A DNA stretch of 64,000 nt, taken from the NCBI GenBank assembly GCA_030490835.1, contig CM059973.1:53634008-53698007 (forward strand). Direction: 5' to 3'. Each line of letters begins with the position of its first letter. The stretch's first letter is position 1. The stretch is from Annona cherimola. Lineage: Eukaryota; Streptophyta; Magnoliopsida; Magnoliales; Annonaceae. Under the pieces are notes generated by a model. The model had not been told where the DNA came from and did not search any database. It worked only from the letters and a program-made list of their open reading frames with translations. Shown here one piece after another: positions 1-11,150 of this stretch. The translations under genes were made by a program, and so were the position numbers.

Positions 1-299
1 TTAAGGGTCCCACTATAATTAAGAGTTTATCTCATATAGGATATTTAAATTCATCATTTACTTTTTCAAATTTATAAGTTTTAAAATTTTCAAAAATAAT
101 TATGAGACATCTAGTTTGTAGGAGCTGGAGTCCTTATATCTAGTTTGCAAATGGCGATCAAGAAGATAAGATGGTGTAGTTTATATTTTACGCGTGTGGA
201 TTTCCATTATATTTTTCAAAATAGCAACAATGTTGTAAACTATTTGACAATTTTTGTCACTAATGTGGTCAAATCTAATTTTATATGAGTAGAAATCTT

Positions 300-585
300 C
301 ACATTATATTCATGGATGCTGGTTGTATGCTCCCAAAAATTTTAAAAAAATCTAAAAATCTCCAAAAATGGTAAAAATTAATATACATATGAAATATACT
401 TATATTAACATTTGTGTAAAAAAATTTCAAAAAAATTAAAAAATGGGTATATGCACCCGGAAGCATTGAGGCTCAATGCTTCTGAGAGCATACAACCAGC
501 ATGCATGAATATAATGTAAAGGATTTCTACTCATATAAAATTAGATTTGACCACATTAGTGACAAAAATCATCAAATTAGATATA
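300..585. repeat. Rearranged (inverted) segment within the left arm
   Basis: About 240-330 and 485-575 are inverted copies of each other (shared TTTATATGAGTAGAAATC and its complement). The block between them (330-480) has the same orientation as 9235-9355 in the right arm, although the rest of the arm is inverted relative to the right arm. The arm therefore suffered a local inversion or gene conversion after the two arms formed. Confidence 0.65.
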
Positions 586-853
586 CATGTTAAATACACT
601 TATATTAATAGTTTCATCAAAAAAAAGTTTGAAAAAAAATTAAAAAATGGATATATACACCCAAGAACATAAAACTAGCGTCCTATATTCCTGCCCATTT
701 ATATAATAACATTTGTTATGTTATTAATGAAATATGCATGTATTGTTATTTCACCTCCACTTAATTTGGGTTGTGAAGTGGTTTTTTAATCAGACATCTA
801 AATTCTCTTGTAAAAAAATTAAGAAGAAAATTAATTTATTTGTATATTTAAAA

Positions 854-1110
854 GACATGTTTAGTAACAATAAAAACTTTTTATCTAAAACTTCTTACTC
901 TCTACAACTAACCTATTTTTAATCATTTCTTTATATATTCAAATATAACTATAACTTTTCAATTATTTCTACACAACTATTCTTACAACTAACCTATCTA
1001 TTTTAACTTTATTCTCTTTATTCATCATATCACTTCATTTTTTACTAGTTCAAAAACTTTTACTCCAAAAAATTTTCATCCATAAGTTTTATCACTTCCT
1101 AAACAGACCC
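854..1110. mobile_element. Tourist-like MITE (left-arm copy)
   Basis: The ends read GACATGTTTAGTAAC and, on the complement, GGGTCTGTTTAGGAAG, resembling the GGG(T/C)NTGTTTGG ends of plant Tourist/Harbinger MITEs. The body matches the family at 8637-8898 and 41779-42050, with shared stretches such as TCTACAACTAACCTATTTTT. It has no coding capacity. It predates the inverted repeat, because both arms carry it at the same place. Confidence 0.65.
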
Positions 1111-1299
1111 AAAATTAAAACATTTAATTTAAAATTACTACAAGAACGCAACCAAGGATGATAACCAAACACCACGTGAGTAAATTTACAAAATCGTATG
1201 AAAGGTTGAAAGAATTATTGAGAAAATACCCGGACCATGGTTTATCTAAATAGCAAATAGTCCAAATTTTATAAGAAATTTGTAGACTGATCCAAAAAC

Positions 1300-1565
1300 A
1301 TATGTTTTTGTTTTTTTCAAAACTTTTTTGTAAAATGGTTAATCTAGTTATTTTAATTTATAAATTAATTTTTACTAAATTTGGACATGTTAACATATTT
1401 ATTTTGGATTTTTAAATATAAGTGTATTTTAGTCATGCTTCGACAATTTAAAATGACAAAAATACCTCTACGTTTAAAATCTAAAATAAATATATACACA
1501 TCTCCAAAATTGGTAAAAAATTAGTTTATAGATTAAACATAACTAGAATAACAGTTTTGTAAAAA
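1300..1565. mobile_element. Foldback (palindromic) AT-rich element
   Basis: The segment is a large imperfect palindrome. The left half carries ATTAATTTTTACTAAATTTGG and the right half its complement (ACATCTCCAAAATTGGTAAA), with a central TTAGTCATG...AATGACAAAA turn. Other copies lie at 9065, 12840, 25770, 27607, 27975, 42930, 44355 and 61756. It is noncoding. Confidence 0.6.
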
Positions 1566-1599
1566 ACAATTTTTAAAAATAATAATAAATGTATTGTTG

Positions 1600-2510
1600 A
1601 CCAGTGCGAGGCCTCTTTTTGAAATCAGAAAGATGGAGAGCGGTTGCATATTTATGTTAGCAAGTTGGTTGGTAATGGATGGTTAATTATAGTCTCTACT
1701 AAATGGTGATGCAAATCTACACGAATTCATGGCTGGATTGCTTCGAACGTAGCAGAAGTATACTATTGAGATTAATGGTCATCGGTAGTTGGCGGACGGT
1801 TTTAATGGAGAAGTCTTCCCCAGTCGTTAGTGCTTAGTAGAGATAACAGATGAAAGAAAGTTGCTGGTTTAATGAGGAACAAGCGACTATAATTGAAACT
1901 CTACGCCGATGTCAATTTTTGTGGAGGGCTGTCAATCGGTTGTTGGACGGGAAAATAGACATGGCTAGCTGGATTCACTCATCCGCCATTACATAGGATT
2001 AAATTTTTTTTTCTGGACCTCTGCTAATTTCTCGCCTGGCTAGAATTAATGGGTTACAGCTGTTGGTGGAAAATGTAACTGGACTGCTGACATACTTGCT
2101 ACGGCCGACATTCTTCAAATAAGCTGCTGCTAGAAATTTATGGAAACTGGTGCTGTTTGAAGACAGAAAGAGGAGTGGTTGGGCTTGCTGGATATTTATT
2201 TTGTTGTAGGTTGAAATGCGATCTTTGTAGATGGGATTTTACTACTTAGACAGGGAAAGACCATTGATTTTGAGATGCGTGGTGCTACCGGCCGGATTTA
2301 ATGGAGAGACACCTGCTGTTGCTATTGTGTTTGATGCAATTGCGGGTGTTACATGAAGACGGCGATGTGTTGCTCGGCGGCTCATTTTTATCTGCGATGA
2401 CCTGTTGCAGTGGAAACTGCTTGAGCCAAGAACAACAGCCATTGAAGATGGTTTGGGGGTGATGGAGCACAAAGTTTGGGTTCCAGTGGTGTACATTTTT
2501 CCATGCAGCT
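1600..2510. other. Less AT-rich unidentified segment, possibly a captured gene or LINE fragment
   Basis: Base composition is visibly richer in G and C than the flanks, with few homopolymers, as expected of former coding sequence. The longest open frame is 84 codons on the minus strand (2496-2242) and I recognise no domain in it. It lies inside the long inverted repeat, beside a foldback element. A LINE, host-gene or other TE fragment are all possible, and I cannot choose between them. Confidence 0.3.
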
Positions 2511-3849
2511 GTACAACATATTGATTAAAATAATTTACAATTTTACGTCATCTTAAATAGGCTAACAAATATTTGTAACTCATTTCAATCATATAAAATT
2601 TCATTAAATTAATGTAATTTCAATTTATCATTCCCAAATAGATAAAATTATCCTATTTAATGTTTTAAAATATTATGCTTAATGGCTCATTTTGACTTTC
2701 CTATTAAAAATGCATAAGTGAACATGTATATGTTGATTTATCCAACTAAAACTTTGTATAAAGTTTTTCAAACTAATTTAATAGACTAGTAAATATTTTA
2801 AGTCATCTTTTAGGCCATTGAATTCCTTATAATATGTGTACTTTACTTTCATCACAAAATAACGATATCACAAAGTACCGAAATAATGGAAGACGGCATA
2901 TTTTATATGTCAGATCTTAAGATGTCGATTAAAAGTTCAAAATTGCAATAAATTTTTTCCCAAAGTATCGTTTTCAAACAATTTTGCATAAAATCTTTAT
3001 TTAATTATTCATTTGATAATTAAAAGTATGACATCGTTATCAAAATATATGGAATGAATTATCGCACCCCTAACTTAATCATGGCAATGCCTTAGCAATG
3101 CAATTAGTTAAATTTCAAAATCTCAATGTCTTTTCAATTTTAGCAATGAGCTTCAGAGGAAAATTTTATCGATTTACATAAGCGAAAATTTCCTCATGAT
3201 GCACACAAATGAGCATAACACATGCATATGAACTAATTGACAATTAGTGCAAGACAAACAAATTATTTTGAATTATCCAAGTTAGGATTGAGGAAACATT
3301 CGTATCAAAAGTATAATAGTATTTTTACTATTTTCATCTCAGTTTTTTCTTTCCCTCATTACATTTCAAGATATTGAGGATTTTTTCAAATCCTCATAGT
3401 TATACGTGAGTCTCTATATTTGTTATGAGTCTAGCTTCAATTATTATTATTTTTTATCTTATCTTTATGCTCTCTTTTTCTCTCATTTTCTTTCTCTCTT
3501 TTAATTTTTTAAATATATATCCTCCTTTTCATCCTAAATAAATTTTAACTAATTTTTTAATTTCATTTTTTTGAAAAAATTTTTGGGAGTCAAAGTGGAA
3601 AAGTCAAACGGTCATTTAGTCCTCACCCCCAACTTAATTATACTTCTCCTCCCTAATGGCACATGCAATATGATAGAAATATGCAATCAAAGAAACAAAA
3701 GTAATCAACGAGACAACTTGGGATGTTGACTTGGGATGTTGATGAGAGAATGATTGAAAAACCACAATCTTCAATTTGCTACCACTTTTATCTTGAAATA
3801 TAAAAATAGGCAAACAAGGAAAATATTGGGTTGCCTCTAATGAGTGCTA
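2511..3849. other. AT-rich spacer, perhaps a residual LTR of the Athila-like element
   Basis: I see no open frame or recognisable motif. A CT-rich stretch near 3465-3500 and the position just downstream of the minus-strand integrase remnant would suit a decayed 3' LTR or 3' untranslated region, but I could not find LTR ends or a matching LTR at the gag side. Confidence 0.3.
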
Positions 3850-6800
3850 AATTTAATGTCTTTAACTAGATGTAGTGAGGCCCAAATCAATATGAGCCAA
3901 TCTGTTTGACTTCATCAATGATTTTGTCATTAGAAAAACCATCAATATACAGTTTAAGTCATTGACTATTCATTATAGAAGTATTCCCACTCTATCAAAA
4001 AAAAAAAAGTATTCCCACTCTTTGAATTAAGGATTTTAACAACACTTTTGTAAAATACTTTATTTACAATAGAACCCATCTTATCAAGATTGTAATTTTC
4101 TAAAATCTAAATGTAAATTAGAATTAAACAATTAGACTTTTTGGTTAGGATCAAAAAATATTTTGGAAGATGTATTAGTCGTGGAATGCTTTCATCTTGG
4201 ATTTATAAACTTGGATTTTTTCATATGCTTCATTATATAATTCAACTAGCTTGTTCAACTACGAATATCTAGTTGTACCAGCAGAGTCCAAATCCAAATT
4301 AAATTTCTTAATGGCACAATATGCCCTATATTTTAACTCAATTGGAAGATGACATAATTTTTCATATGCCAATCTAAAGGGAGACATGTTAATTGGTATT
4401 TTAACTGTAGTCCTGTATATCCCTAATGCATCATATTACTTTTTTGACCAATCTTTACGATCTTGCTTGATAGTTTTTTGTAAGATAATTTTAATCTTTG
4501 CTAAAAACTTCCACTTGTCCATTGGTTTGAGAATGATAAGTTGTTGTGACTTTGTAATTGATTTTGTCTTAAATATGACCTTAGATTGATCATCAGTGAA
4601 GTGAGTTTCTCCATCACCGTGATGGCCCTAGGAAATTCAAACATAGAAAAAATATTTTTTTAAATGAACTTATGAACCACTTTGTTATTATTTGTCCTAT
4701 TTGCTATAACTTTTATCCATTTAAAGATAGTCTACATCCACTAAAATTTACTCATACCCTAAAGATGGTGGGAATGGTACCATAAATTCAATTCCCCATA
4801 TGTTAAATATTTTAAGCACAATGATGGGGTTCAAAGGCATCATGACTCTCTTTGAGATGTTTCCTAGTGCTTGATACTTAGGACAAGATCAACTAAAAGT
4901 ATAAACATCTTTAGAAAATGTTGGCCTATAAAAATCTTTTTGTAGTGCTTTTGCTACAGTCTTCTTACTAGAGAAATGCCCACCACATTCAATATTATCA
5001 TAAAAATTCAAGATGCCTTGTTGGTCATTTTTCAGAACATATCGACGAATGATGCTATCAAAATAAATTTTGAAGAGTTCTAGGTCCTCCTAAATATAAT
5101 ACTTATCCTAAGAAAAGAATCTTTCTCAAGCTTAGTTCATTCTTTTGGAATTAGTCGTACTACCTTATAATTGACAATATGTGCAAACCATGTAATTAAT
5201 GAGCGGGAAATGGCCAAGTGATGTTCATTTAGAAAAGAATCATTCATAGGATTGCTTTCTCATATTGTAATTTGGGAGAAGTGATTGGCTACTACATTCT
5301 TATTTCCTTTTTCTATCTTGAATTTTAAGGTCAAATTCTTGTATTAAAAGAATCCATCTAATAAGTTTAGGTTTGGTCTCTTTCTTAGATAGTAGAAACT
5401 TGAGGCTTGAATGATTTGAATAAAGAATGACTTTTGCCCTTAAAAGATATGAACGAGAAAAAGATCTTTTTCAATAGTGGTATAATTCATGTGAGCTTCG
5501 ATAAGTGTGTGACTTGCATAATAGATCAAAACAACACATTTATTTACTCTTTGTCTCGAAATTGTAGTAGCAACACAATCAGAGGTTTCACATTTAATTT
5601 CAAAAGACAAAGGCCAATTAGGAGTTTGATAAATTTGAGGTTTAGACAATTCTTCTTTTAATAAGCTAAATGCCTTTAATAAGATTCATCTAGGTGAAAT
5701 GGGATATCTTTGGATAACAAGGTTGTTAAAGGTCGAGAGATTTTTAAAAAGTCTTGGATGAATAGATGATAAAAGCCGGAATGACCTAAAAATGATCGAA
5801 CATACTTAACTAAGGTTAGACGAGGTAAGTTAATAATTAATTAATTTTGGATTTATCCACTTCTATCCCCCTTTCTAAAATTATATGGCTAAGAACTATA
5901 CTTCTCTAACCATGAAGTTACTTTCCTCTTAATTTAACACAAAATTTGTTTTTATGCACCTATTTAACATCTTTTCCAAATGTTTCAAGTAACTAACAAA
6001 TGAATCATCAAATAGTGAAAAATTATCCACAAATGCTTCAACGGATTCTTCTAATATATCTAGAATATTGTCATCATGCACCTTTGAAATGTTGTTGGGG
6101 CATTGCATAGCTCAAATGGTATTCTCTTAAAAGCAAATGCACCATACGAACAAGTAAATGTAGTGTTTTCTTGATCTTTTAGGCAAAAAGCAACTTGATT
6201 ATACCTGAAATTCCCTTAGGAAACAAAATTAATTTTGATTGACTAACTTTTACAAAATTTGATTGGTGAATGAGAGTGGAAAATGATTTTCTTGGTCATT
6301 GCATTCAATTTTTTAGAGTCAATGCCAACTCACTACTAGTTGACATCTTAGTGAGGTACAATTTCATCTTTGTCATTACTCATTATAGTGAGGCATATTT
6401 CTGAGGTACTACCCAAGGTAGGCTCACCCACTTGCTATTTGAGATTGGGTAACGATACTTGCATCAAGTCACTTAACTATCTCCTTTTTGGCCTCTTATT
6501 TCATGATGGAATTTAGATGCCTTTGCATCTCCCTATTTGGTTTAGCTTTCCTTCGAATAGATGTCTCATCGGGCCAAATGGCATCTGGCACACCTAATAC
6601 CTCAAAAATTGCTTCTCTCATATAACATATACATCTAGCATTTCATTCATGCTAGAAACCATCAAGTTCTATGTTATTTTCCAACATTTTATCCGTTAAG
6701 TTCATTTCTCATCGAATTTTCACCATTAGCCCAAATGGCTCAATTTTCATAATCCTCATCTCATATTCATTCCCAAGATTTACGAGCACAGTTTAATAAT

Positions 6801-8500
6801 GATGAGAATCACTAATTCTTGATTATTTTCACTGTCTCAGTTCTATTGAGCTTAACTATACAGCTAAGTTATTTTTTCCATTTTATCAAGTCTATCATTC
6901 AAATCATACTCATAATCATCTATAAATATTCTAAACATGTTAGTCATCTCACTCATGCCTAAACACATTTCAAATCCAGTCAACTCCAAAGAATACCCTT
7001 TTTTAGTTCAAAATCCATGCATGAGAGTCAAATCTCAAACATTTATCATTTAATCAAATCAAGGGTTCCTACATGTCCAAAATCACCTAAAAACATGAGA
7101 ATCTATCTCAGGCTTCTACTAAGTCATTTATCAAAATTCAACTCCCTAGTTCTCACTAACGAGATTTTGCACATTTGCCACAACTCACATAATCTTTTGT
7201 ATATTTAACCTTTCATTTTCAAAATCATACATCATATGGCTGCTCAGGCTACATTTTATATATCATCGTCCATTTTTAGAGTTACCAATACCTGAGGTGT
7301 TACAACTTGTTTAAATAATTCCATTGTCTCCTCATCTTGAGCCAACTTTTGTCTGTTAGTTTGTTTTGCTTCTAAAGTAGCAGGAAAAGGGACTTTTGGC
7401 TAGTGTCTACCCAAATCTTCATTAATTAACTTCTTTTCTTTATCACCACTTTTCAACTTATCTTCAATTAAATCTTTTTCATGTTCTATAACCACCATTT
7501 CTTGGTCTGATTGGTGGAACTTCCGACTAGATTTTATTACTTCATAATTTTGAAATTGCTTTAGTATTTTTATACTAGAGTTTTTGTGGTAACTGTGCTA
7601 GTTGGTTTGGAAAACTAGCGGATGATTTCTTGGATTGGCAATTGGCTGATTTGGTAGATTTTAACTTCTCTCCTCATGTTGACCTCGGTTATTTGATCCA
7701 TTTAATTTTTTAACTTATAGCGGATTGTTATAAGATTGATTTTGGACTAGGATTAACTATTCTAATTTCTTAATTCTCTCAGCAACTCTGCTAACTTGAG
7801 GAGGTGGTTAGTAATTAGGCTGAGATGAGGGATAATTAGTTTATGGATGAATTTGTGGTCCTCTAGGTTACATATTTTTTGAAAATTAGGCTGAATTTGA
7901 TTTGTTTAATTTTGCATGGGAAGTCCATGGACTTGCCAGGCAGAAAATTTCATCATAGGGGGTTGATTTCTCTGAGAAAAATTAGGATAATTTCTTCATC
8001 TTGGACTATAAGTGTTTGAAAATGGATCATAATTAGATTTAGAAAATCCTTGGGACCCTTGAACATATTCTTGAATAAAAGATGGTAGTTGTGCTACAGT
8101 GGGGCGTTCATATAGGGGAGAGGCTAGACTTGCAAATAAGGCTCAAACTTCTTTAGACGATTGAAAACTAGAATGTGGATGAGGTGAAAGTTAGTCGTTC
8201 TATATTTGATCAACCTTTCGGCCCAATAGGTAACCTTTTTCTTAATTCATGTGTTATCTCATCCATATTTTCTAATTTTTCTAATTTTTATGCAATGAAA
8301 TTCATATATTATTCTTGAATTCAGTTCTATATAATTTTTTAACTTCATATAATCCTTCTTTTTTAGCTAGGCTCATATTTCTCTCATATGATGAAGGTGA
8401 AGCATGATTAATAAAATTTTCACTATACATTTCAAATGAAGCATATGCTTCATATTCACTTTTATTAAATCTCCCTCCACATGATACTGCTACCATCTAT
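3850..8500 (-). pseudogene. Athila/Tat-type Ty3 retrotransposon polyprotein, heavily decayed
   Basis: Read on the minus strand, pieces of a Ty3 polyprotein occur in the expected order. A gag-like stretch (8496-8302, with a CGGRFNKSEYEAY motif typical of Athila/Tat gag) comes first. The reverse transcriptase block near 6130-6060 reads PFELCNAPTTFQRCMM. The active-site region near 6060-6000 reads FVDNFSLF, so the YxDD-type motif has lost its second Asp. The integrase zinc-binding and core region at about 5060-4700 contains GGHFSSKKTVAKALQ and MPLNPI. Many stops and frameshifts separate the pieces. No intact open frame exceeds about 65 codons, so the element cannot encode its own proteins. It lies wholly between the arms of the long inverted repeat, and LTRs were not identified. 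Confidence 0.8.
3979..4021 (+). mobile_element. Ultra-short poly(A) insertion flanked by a 13-15 bp target duplication
   Basis: GTATTCCCACTCT occurs twice in direct orientation, separated only by ATC followed by 12 A. This is the footprint expected of a LINE- or SINE-type retroposition truncated almost to its tail. A near-identical tail (TATC plus A-run) lies in opposite orientation at 28516-28540. Confidence 0.6.
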
Positions 8501-8636
8501 TTATAGTAATTAGGTAATTTCTTATAGAATTTGGACTATAACCTTTCATACAATTTTGTAAATTTACTCCCGTGGTGTTTGGTTATCATCCTTGGTTGCG
8601 TTCTTATAGTAATTTTAAATTAAATGTTTTAATTTT

Positions 8637-8898
8637 GGGTGTGTTTAGGAAGTGATAAAATTTTTGGATGAAAATTTTTTGGAGTAAAAGTTTTTGAACT
8701 AGTAAAAAATGAAGTGATATGATGAATAAAGAAAATAAAGTTAAAATAGATAGGTTTGTTGTAAGAATAGTTGTGTAGAAATGATTGAAAAGTAAAGTAG
8801 TTATATTTGAAGATATAAAGAAATGATTAAAAATAGGTTAGTTATGGAGAGTAAGAAGTTTTAGATTAAAAAGTTATTATTGTTGCCAAACATGTCTT
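8637..8898. mobile_element. Tourist-like MITE (right-arm copy)
   Basis: The ends read GGGTGTGTTTAGGAAG and CCAAACATGTC. This is the inverted counterpart of 854-1110, as expected if the MITE was present before the arms were duplicated. It is noncoding. Confidence 0.65.
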
Positions 8899-9064
8899 TC
8901 AAATATAGATATAAATTAATTTTCTTCTTAATTTTTTTACAATAAAATTTAGATGTCTCATTAAAAGACCACTTCACAACCCAAATTAAGTGGAGGTGAA
9001 ATAACAGTACATGCATATTTCATTAATAACATAACAAATGTTATTATATAAATGGGCTTGAATA

Positions 9065-9385
9065 TAGGATGCTAGTTTTATGTTATTGGGTGTATATATC
9101 CATTTTTAAATTTTTTTCAAACTTTTTTCATGAAACTGTTAAAATAAGTGTATTTAACATGTATATCAATTTTTACCATTTTTGGAGATTTTTAGATTTT
9201 TTTGATTTTTTAAAAATTCAAAAAAAAATAACGATCTCCAAAAATGATAAAAATTGATATACATATGAAATATACTTAGATTAACATTTGTATAAAAAAT
9301 TTTCAAAAATATTAAAAAATGGATATATGCACCCCGAAGCATTGAGGTTCAATGCTCCCGGGAGCATACAACCAGCATCCATGAA
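9065..9385. mobile_element. Foldback element (intact copy in the right arm)
   Basis: The two halves are complementary around about 9215: ACCATTTTTGGAGAT on the left and ATCTCCAAAAATGAT on the right. The outer parts carry GGATGCTAG and its partner CCAGCATCC. It belongs to the window-wide foldback family. Confidence 0.65.
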
Positions 9386-9694
9386 TATAATGTGAAGGAT
9401 TTCTACTCATATAAAATTAGATTTGACCACATTAGTGACAAAAATTGCCAAATAGTCTACAACATTGTTGCTATTTTGAAAAATATAATGGAAATCCACA
9501 TGCATAAAACATAAACTGCACCATCTTATCTCCTTAATCACCATTTGCAAATTAGATATAAGGACTCCAGCTCCTACAAACTAGATGTATCATAATTATT
9601 TTTGAAAATTTTGAAACTTATAAATTTGTAAAAGTAAATGATGAATTTAAATATACTATATGAGATAAACTCTTAATTATAGTGGGACCCTTAA

Positions 9695-10095
9695 AAATTC
9701 TTCTTAAATAAATGTATCATTCTATAAAATATTTCTATACAAACACAATCCGATATGCATAGTACTTAATCAAAATATTTTTTATTGTCGTAATTTGAAA
9801 ATGATGTTTAAATGTAATAATCAAATTGAATTTTGATTGATGATCAAATGGGCTCAAAACCCATAGGTTCCACAAAATATTAAGATAAACTTCATAAATA
9901 TTCATGACTACTGAATACTTAATGTCTCCTCCCTTCTATTTGACATTACTCACTTATATATTTAATCAAGAAATTCTTTTATGCTAATAAAATATATTTT
10001 TTAAATGTACAAAACAATACTCAAATCTATATAAATGGTATTTAGAATTCTCTTGATGTGATCAAAATATATATATATATGTATAGAGAGATAAT
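9695..10095. other. AT-rich spacer
   Basis: No open frame, repeat match or RNA gene was found. A short TA run lies at about 10070-10081. Confidence 0.5.
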
Positions 10096-10605
10096 AACTT
10101 CAGTACATCTTGTACTATCAATTCAAATAAGTAGGATGGTCTAGTTTGGTCTCCATCTTGATTGTTTTGCCAAATCCAAGTCATCCATTGTATTTAACAC
10201 TATTTTTTTCTAAAATACTAAAAATTATCCTAATCAAGGACTTGTACCATTTTCTAAATTAAGAATCACTTAAGATTGATTTTAAATTCATTAAAAATAA
10301 CTTGTTTATTATAAGGACACAAGTTCTCATTCTAACATTTAAACCATTTAAAATATTCTTCCTACCTAAAATAATGGTTTTATGTGATTCCAAATATTAT
10401 AAAACTTCATGCATGGATCCAAATAATTTTCTAAATTTATAAGCATTTTTATATATTTTTAGAAGATATGACCTACACATACCTTTTAACTAAGACAAGT
10501 AGTATTAAATACAATAGATGGATTGAATTTGCCAAAATGATCAAGATAAAGCCTAAACTATATCGTACTAATAAAGTGAATTGTTAGGATGGATGTACTG
10601 AAGTT
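10096..10605. mobile_element. MITE-like element with ~120-bp terminal inverted repeats
   Basis: The left end AACTTCAGTACATC matches the complement of the right end GATGTACTGAAGTT. The inverted match resumes inside with TTTTGCCAAATCCAAGTCATCC against its partner around 10515-10540, ending near ATTTAACACTA. At about 510 bp it has no coding capacity, so it is non-autonomous. I could not identify a target duplication or assign a superfamily. Confidence 0.75.
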
Positions 10606-10624
10606 CGAGCCCGCTTCTTGTGAC

Positions 10625-11150
10625 TAGATTAGATAGAAGTAGTTCCATGTAACATCTATAAATTTTAAGTTTTTTTATGATGGATAGAAAATCTAATCCA
10701 TTTACCATATTTAACATCATTTGTTTATCTAAAAGACCAAGTTTATCTAAATCAACTATGTGCATAGCCACATTTGCCCAAAAATAGGTATGTTTATATG
10801 TAAACTTAGAAAAATGCTTAGATTCATTCACGTATGTATTAGAATGTAATACTACATTATAGAATATCATTTATCCACATCTGAATAATATCTTAGACAG
10901 TTTTGATGTTGAAAATACAACTTTAAAATTGATATTTAATATTAAATTATTTTATTATATTAATTTTACACATTTGTAGATGGGGTCTATACATAGTGAT
11001 ACTAGACAAGTAAACAAGTTTCCAAGATACTATAAATGATACTAAATATAATAAATAGAATATATTCTCTATCAACCATCAAAATATTCAAAATAGCATG
11101 GGTTACATAGGAAAAGGGATTCATAGAGGCATTTTGGACAAAAACTATTC
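10625..11150. mobile_element. AT-rich MITE-like element, copy 1
   Basis: This is the first of at least five relatives (others at 17916, 28880, 29157 and 41436). One end carries GATGGATAGAAAATCTAATC and the other ATAATAAATAG...CAACCATCAAAATATTC, which are imperfect inverted complements. Internal blocks such as GTTGAAAATACAACTTTAAA are shared by the copies. The 100-codon open frame on the minus strand here is not conserved between copies. Confidence 0.6.

Larger units (their letters stand above)
1..1206 (+). repeat. Left arm of a ~1.2-kb inverted repeat
   Basis: The first bases (TTAAGGGTCCCACTATAATT) are the reverse complement of 9675-9694. The match continues inwards, with one rearranged stretch (about 330-585), to about 1206, where ATGAAAGGTT pairs with the sequence beginning at 8541. 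The arm reaches the first base of the window, so its outer end is not visible. It contains a Tourist-like MITE (854-1110) and half of a foldback element. No transposase lies between the arms, so this may be a long-TIR element or an inverted duplication. Confidence 0.85.
8541..9694 (-). repeat. Right arm of the ~1.2-kb inverted repeat
   Basis: Reverse complement of 1-1206. The outer end reads AGTGGGACCCTTAA at 9681-9694. It contains the right-arm Tourist-like MITE (8637-8898) and a full foldback element (about 9065-9385). The inner end abuts the gag end of the Athila-like pseudogene. Confidence 0.85.

Noticed and set aside
10568..10870. 100-codon minus-strand frame
   Set aside because: Spans the boundary of a MITE and an AT-rich repeat unit; frame not kept in other copies.
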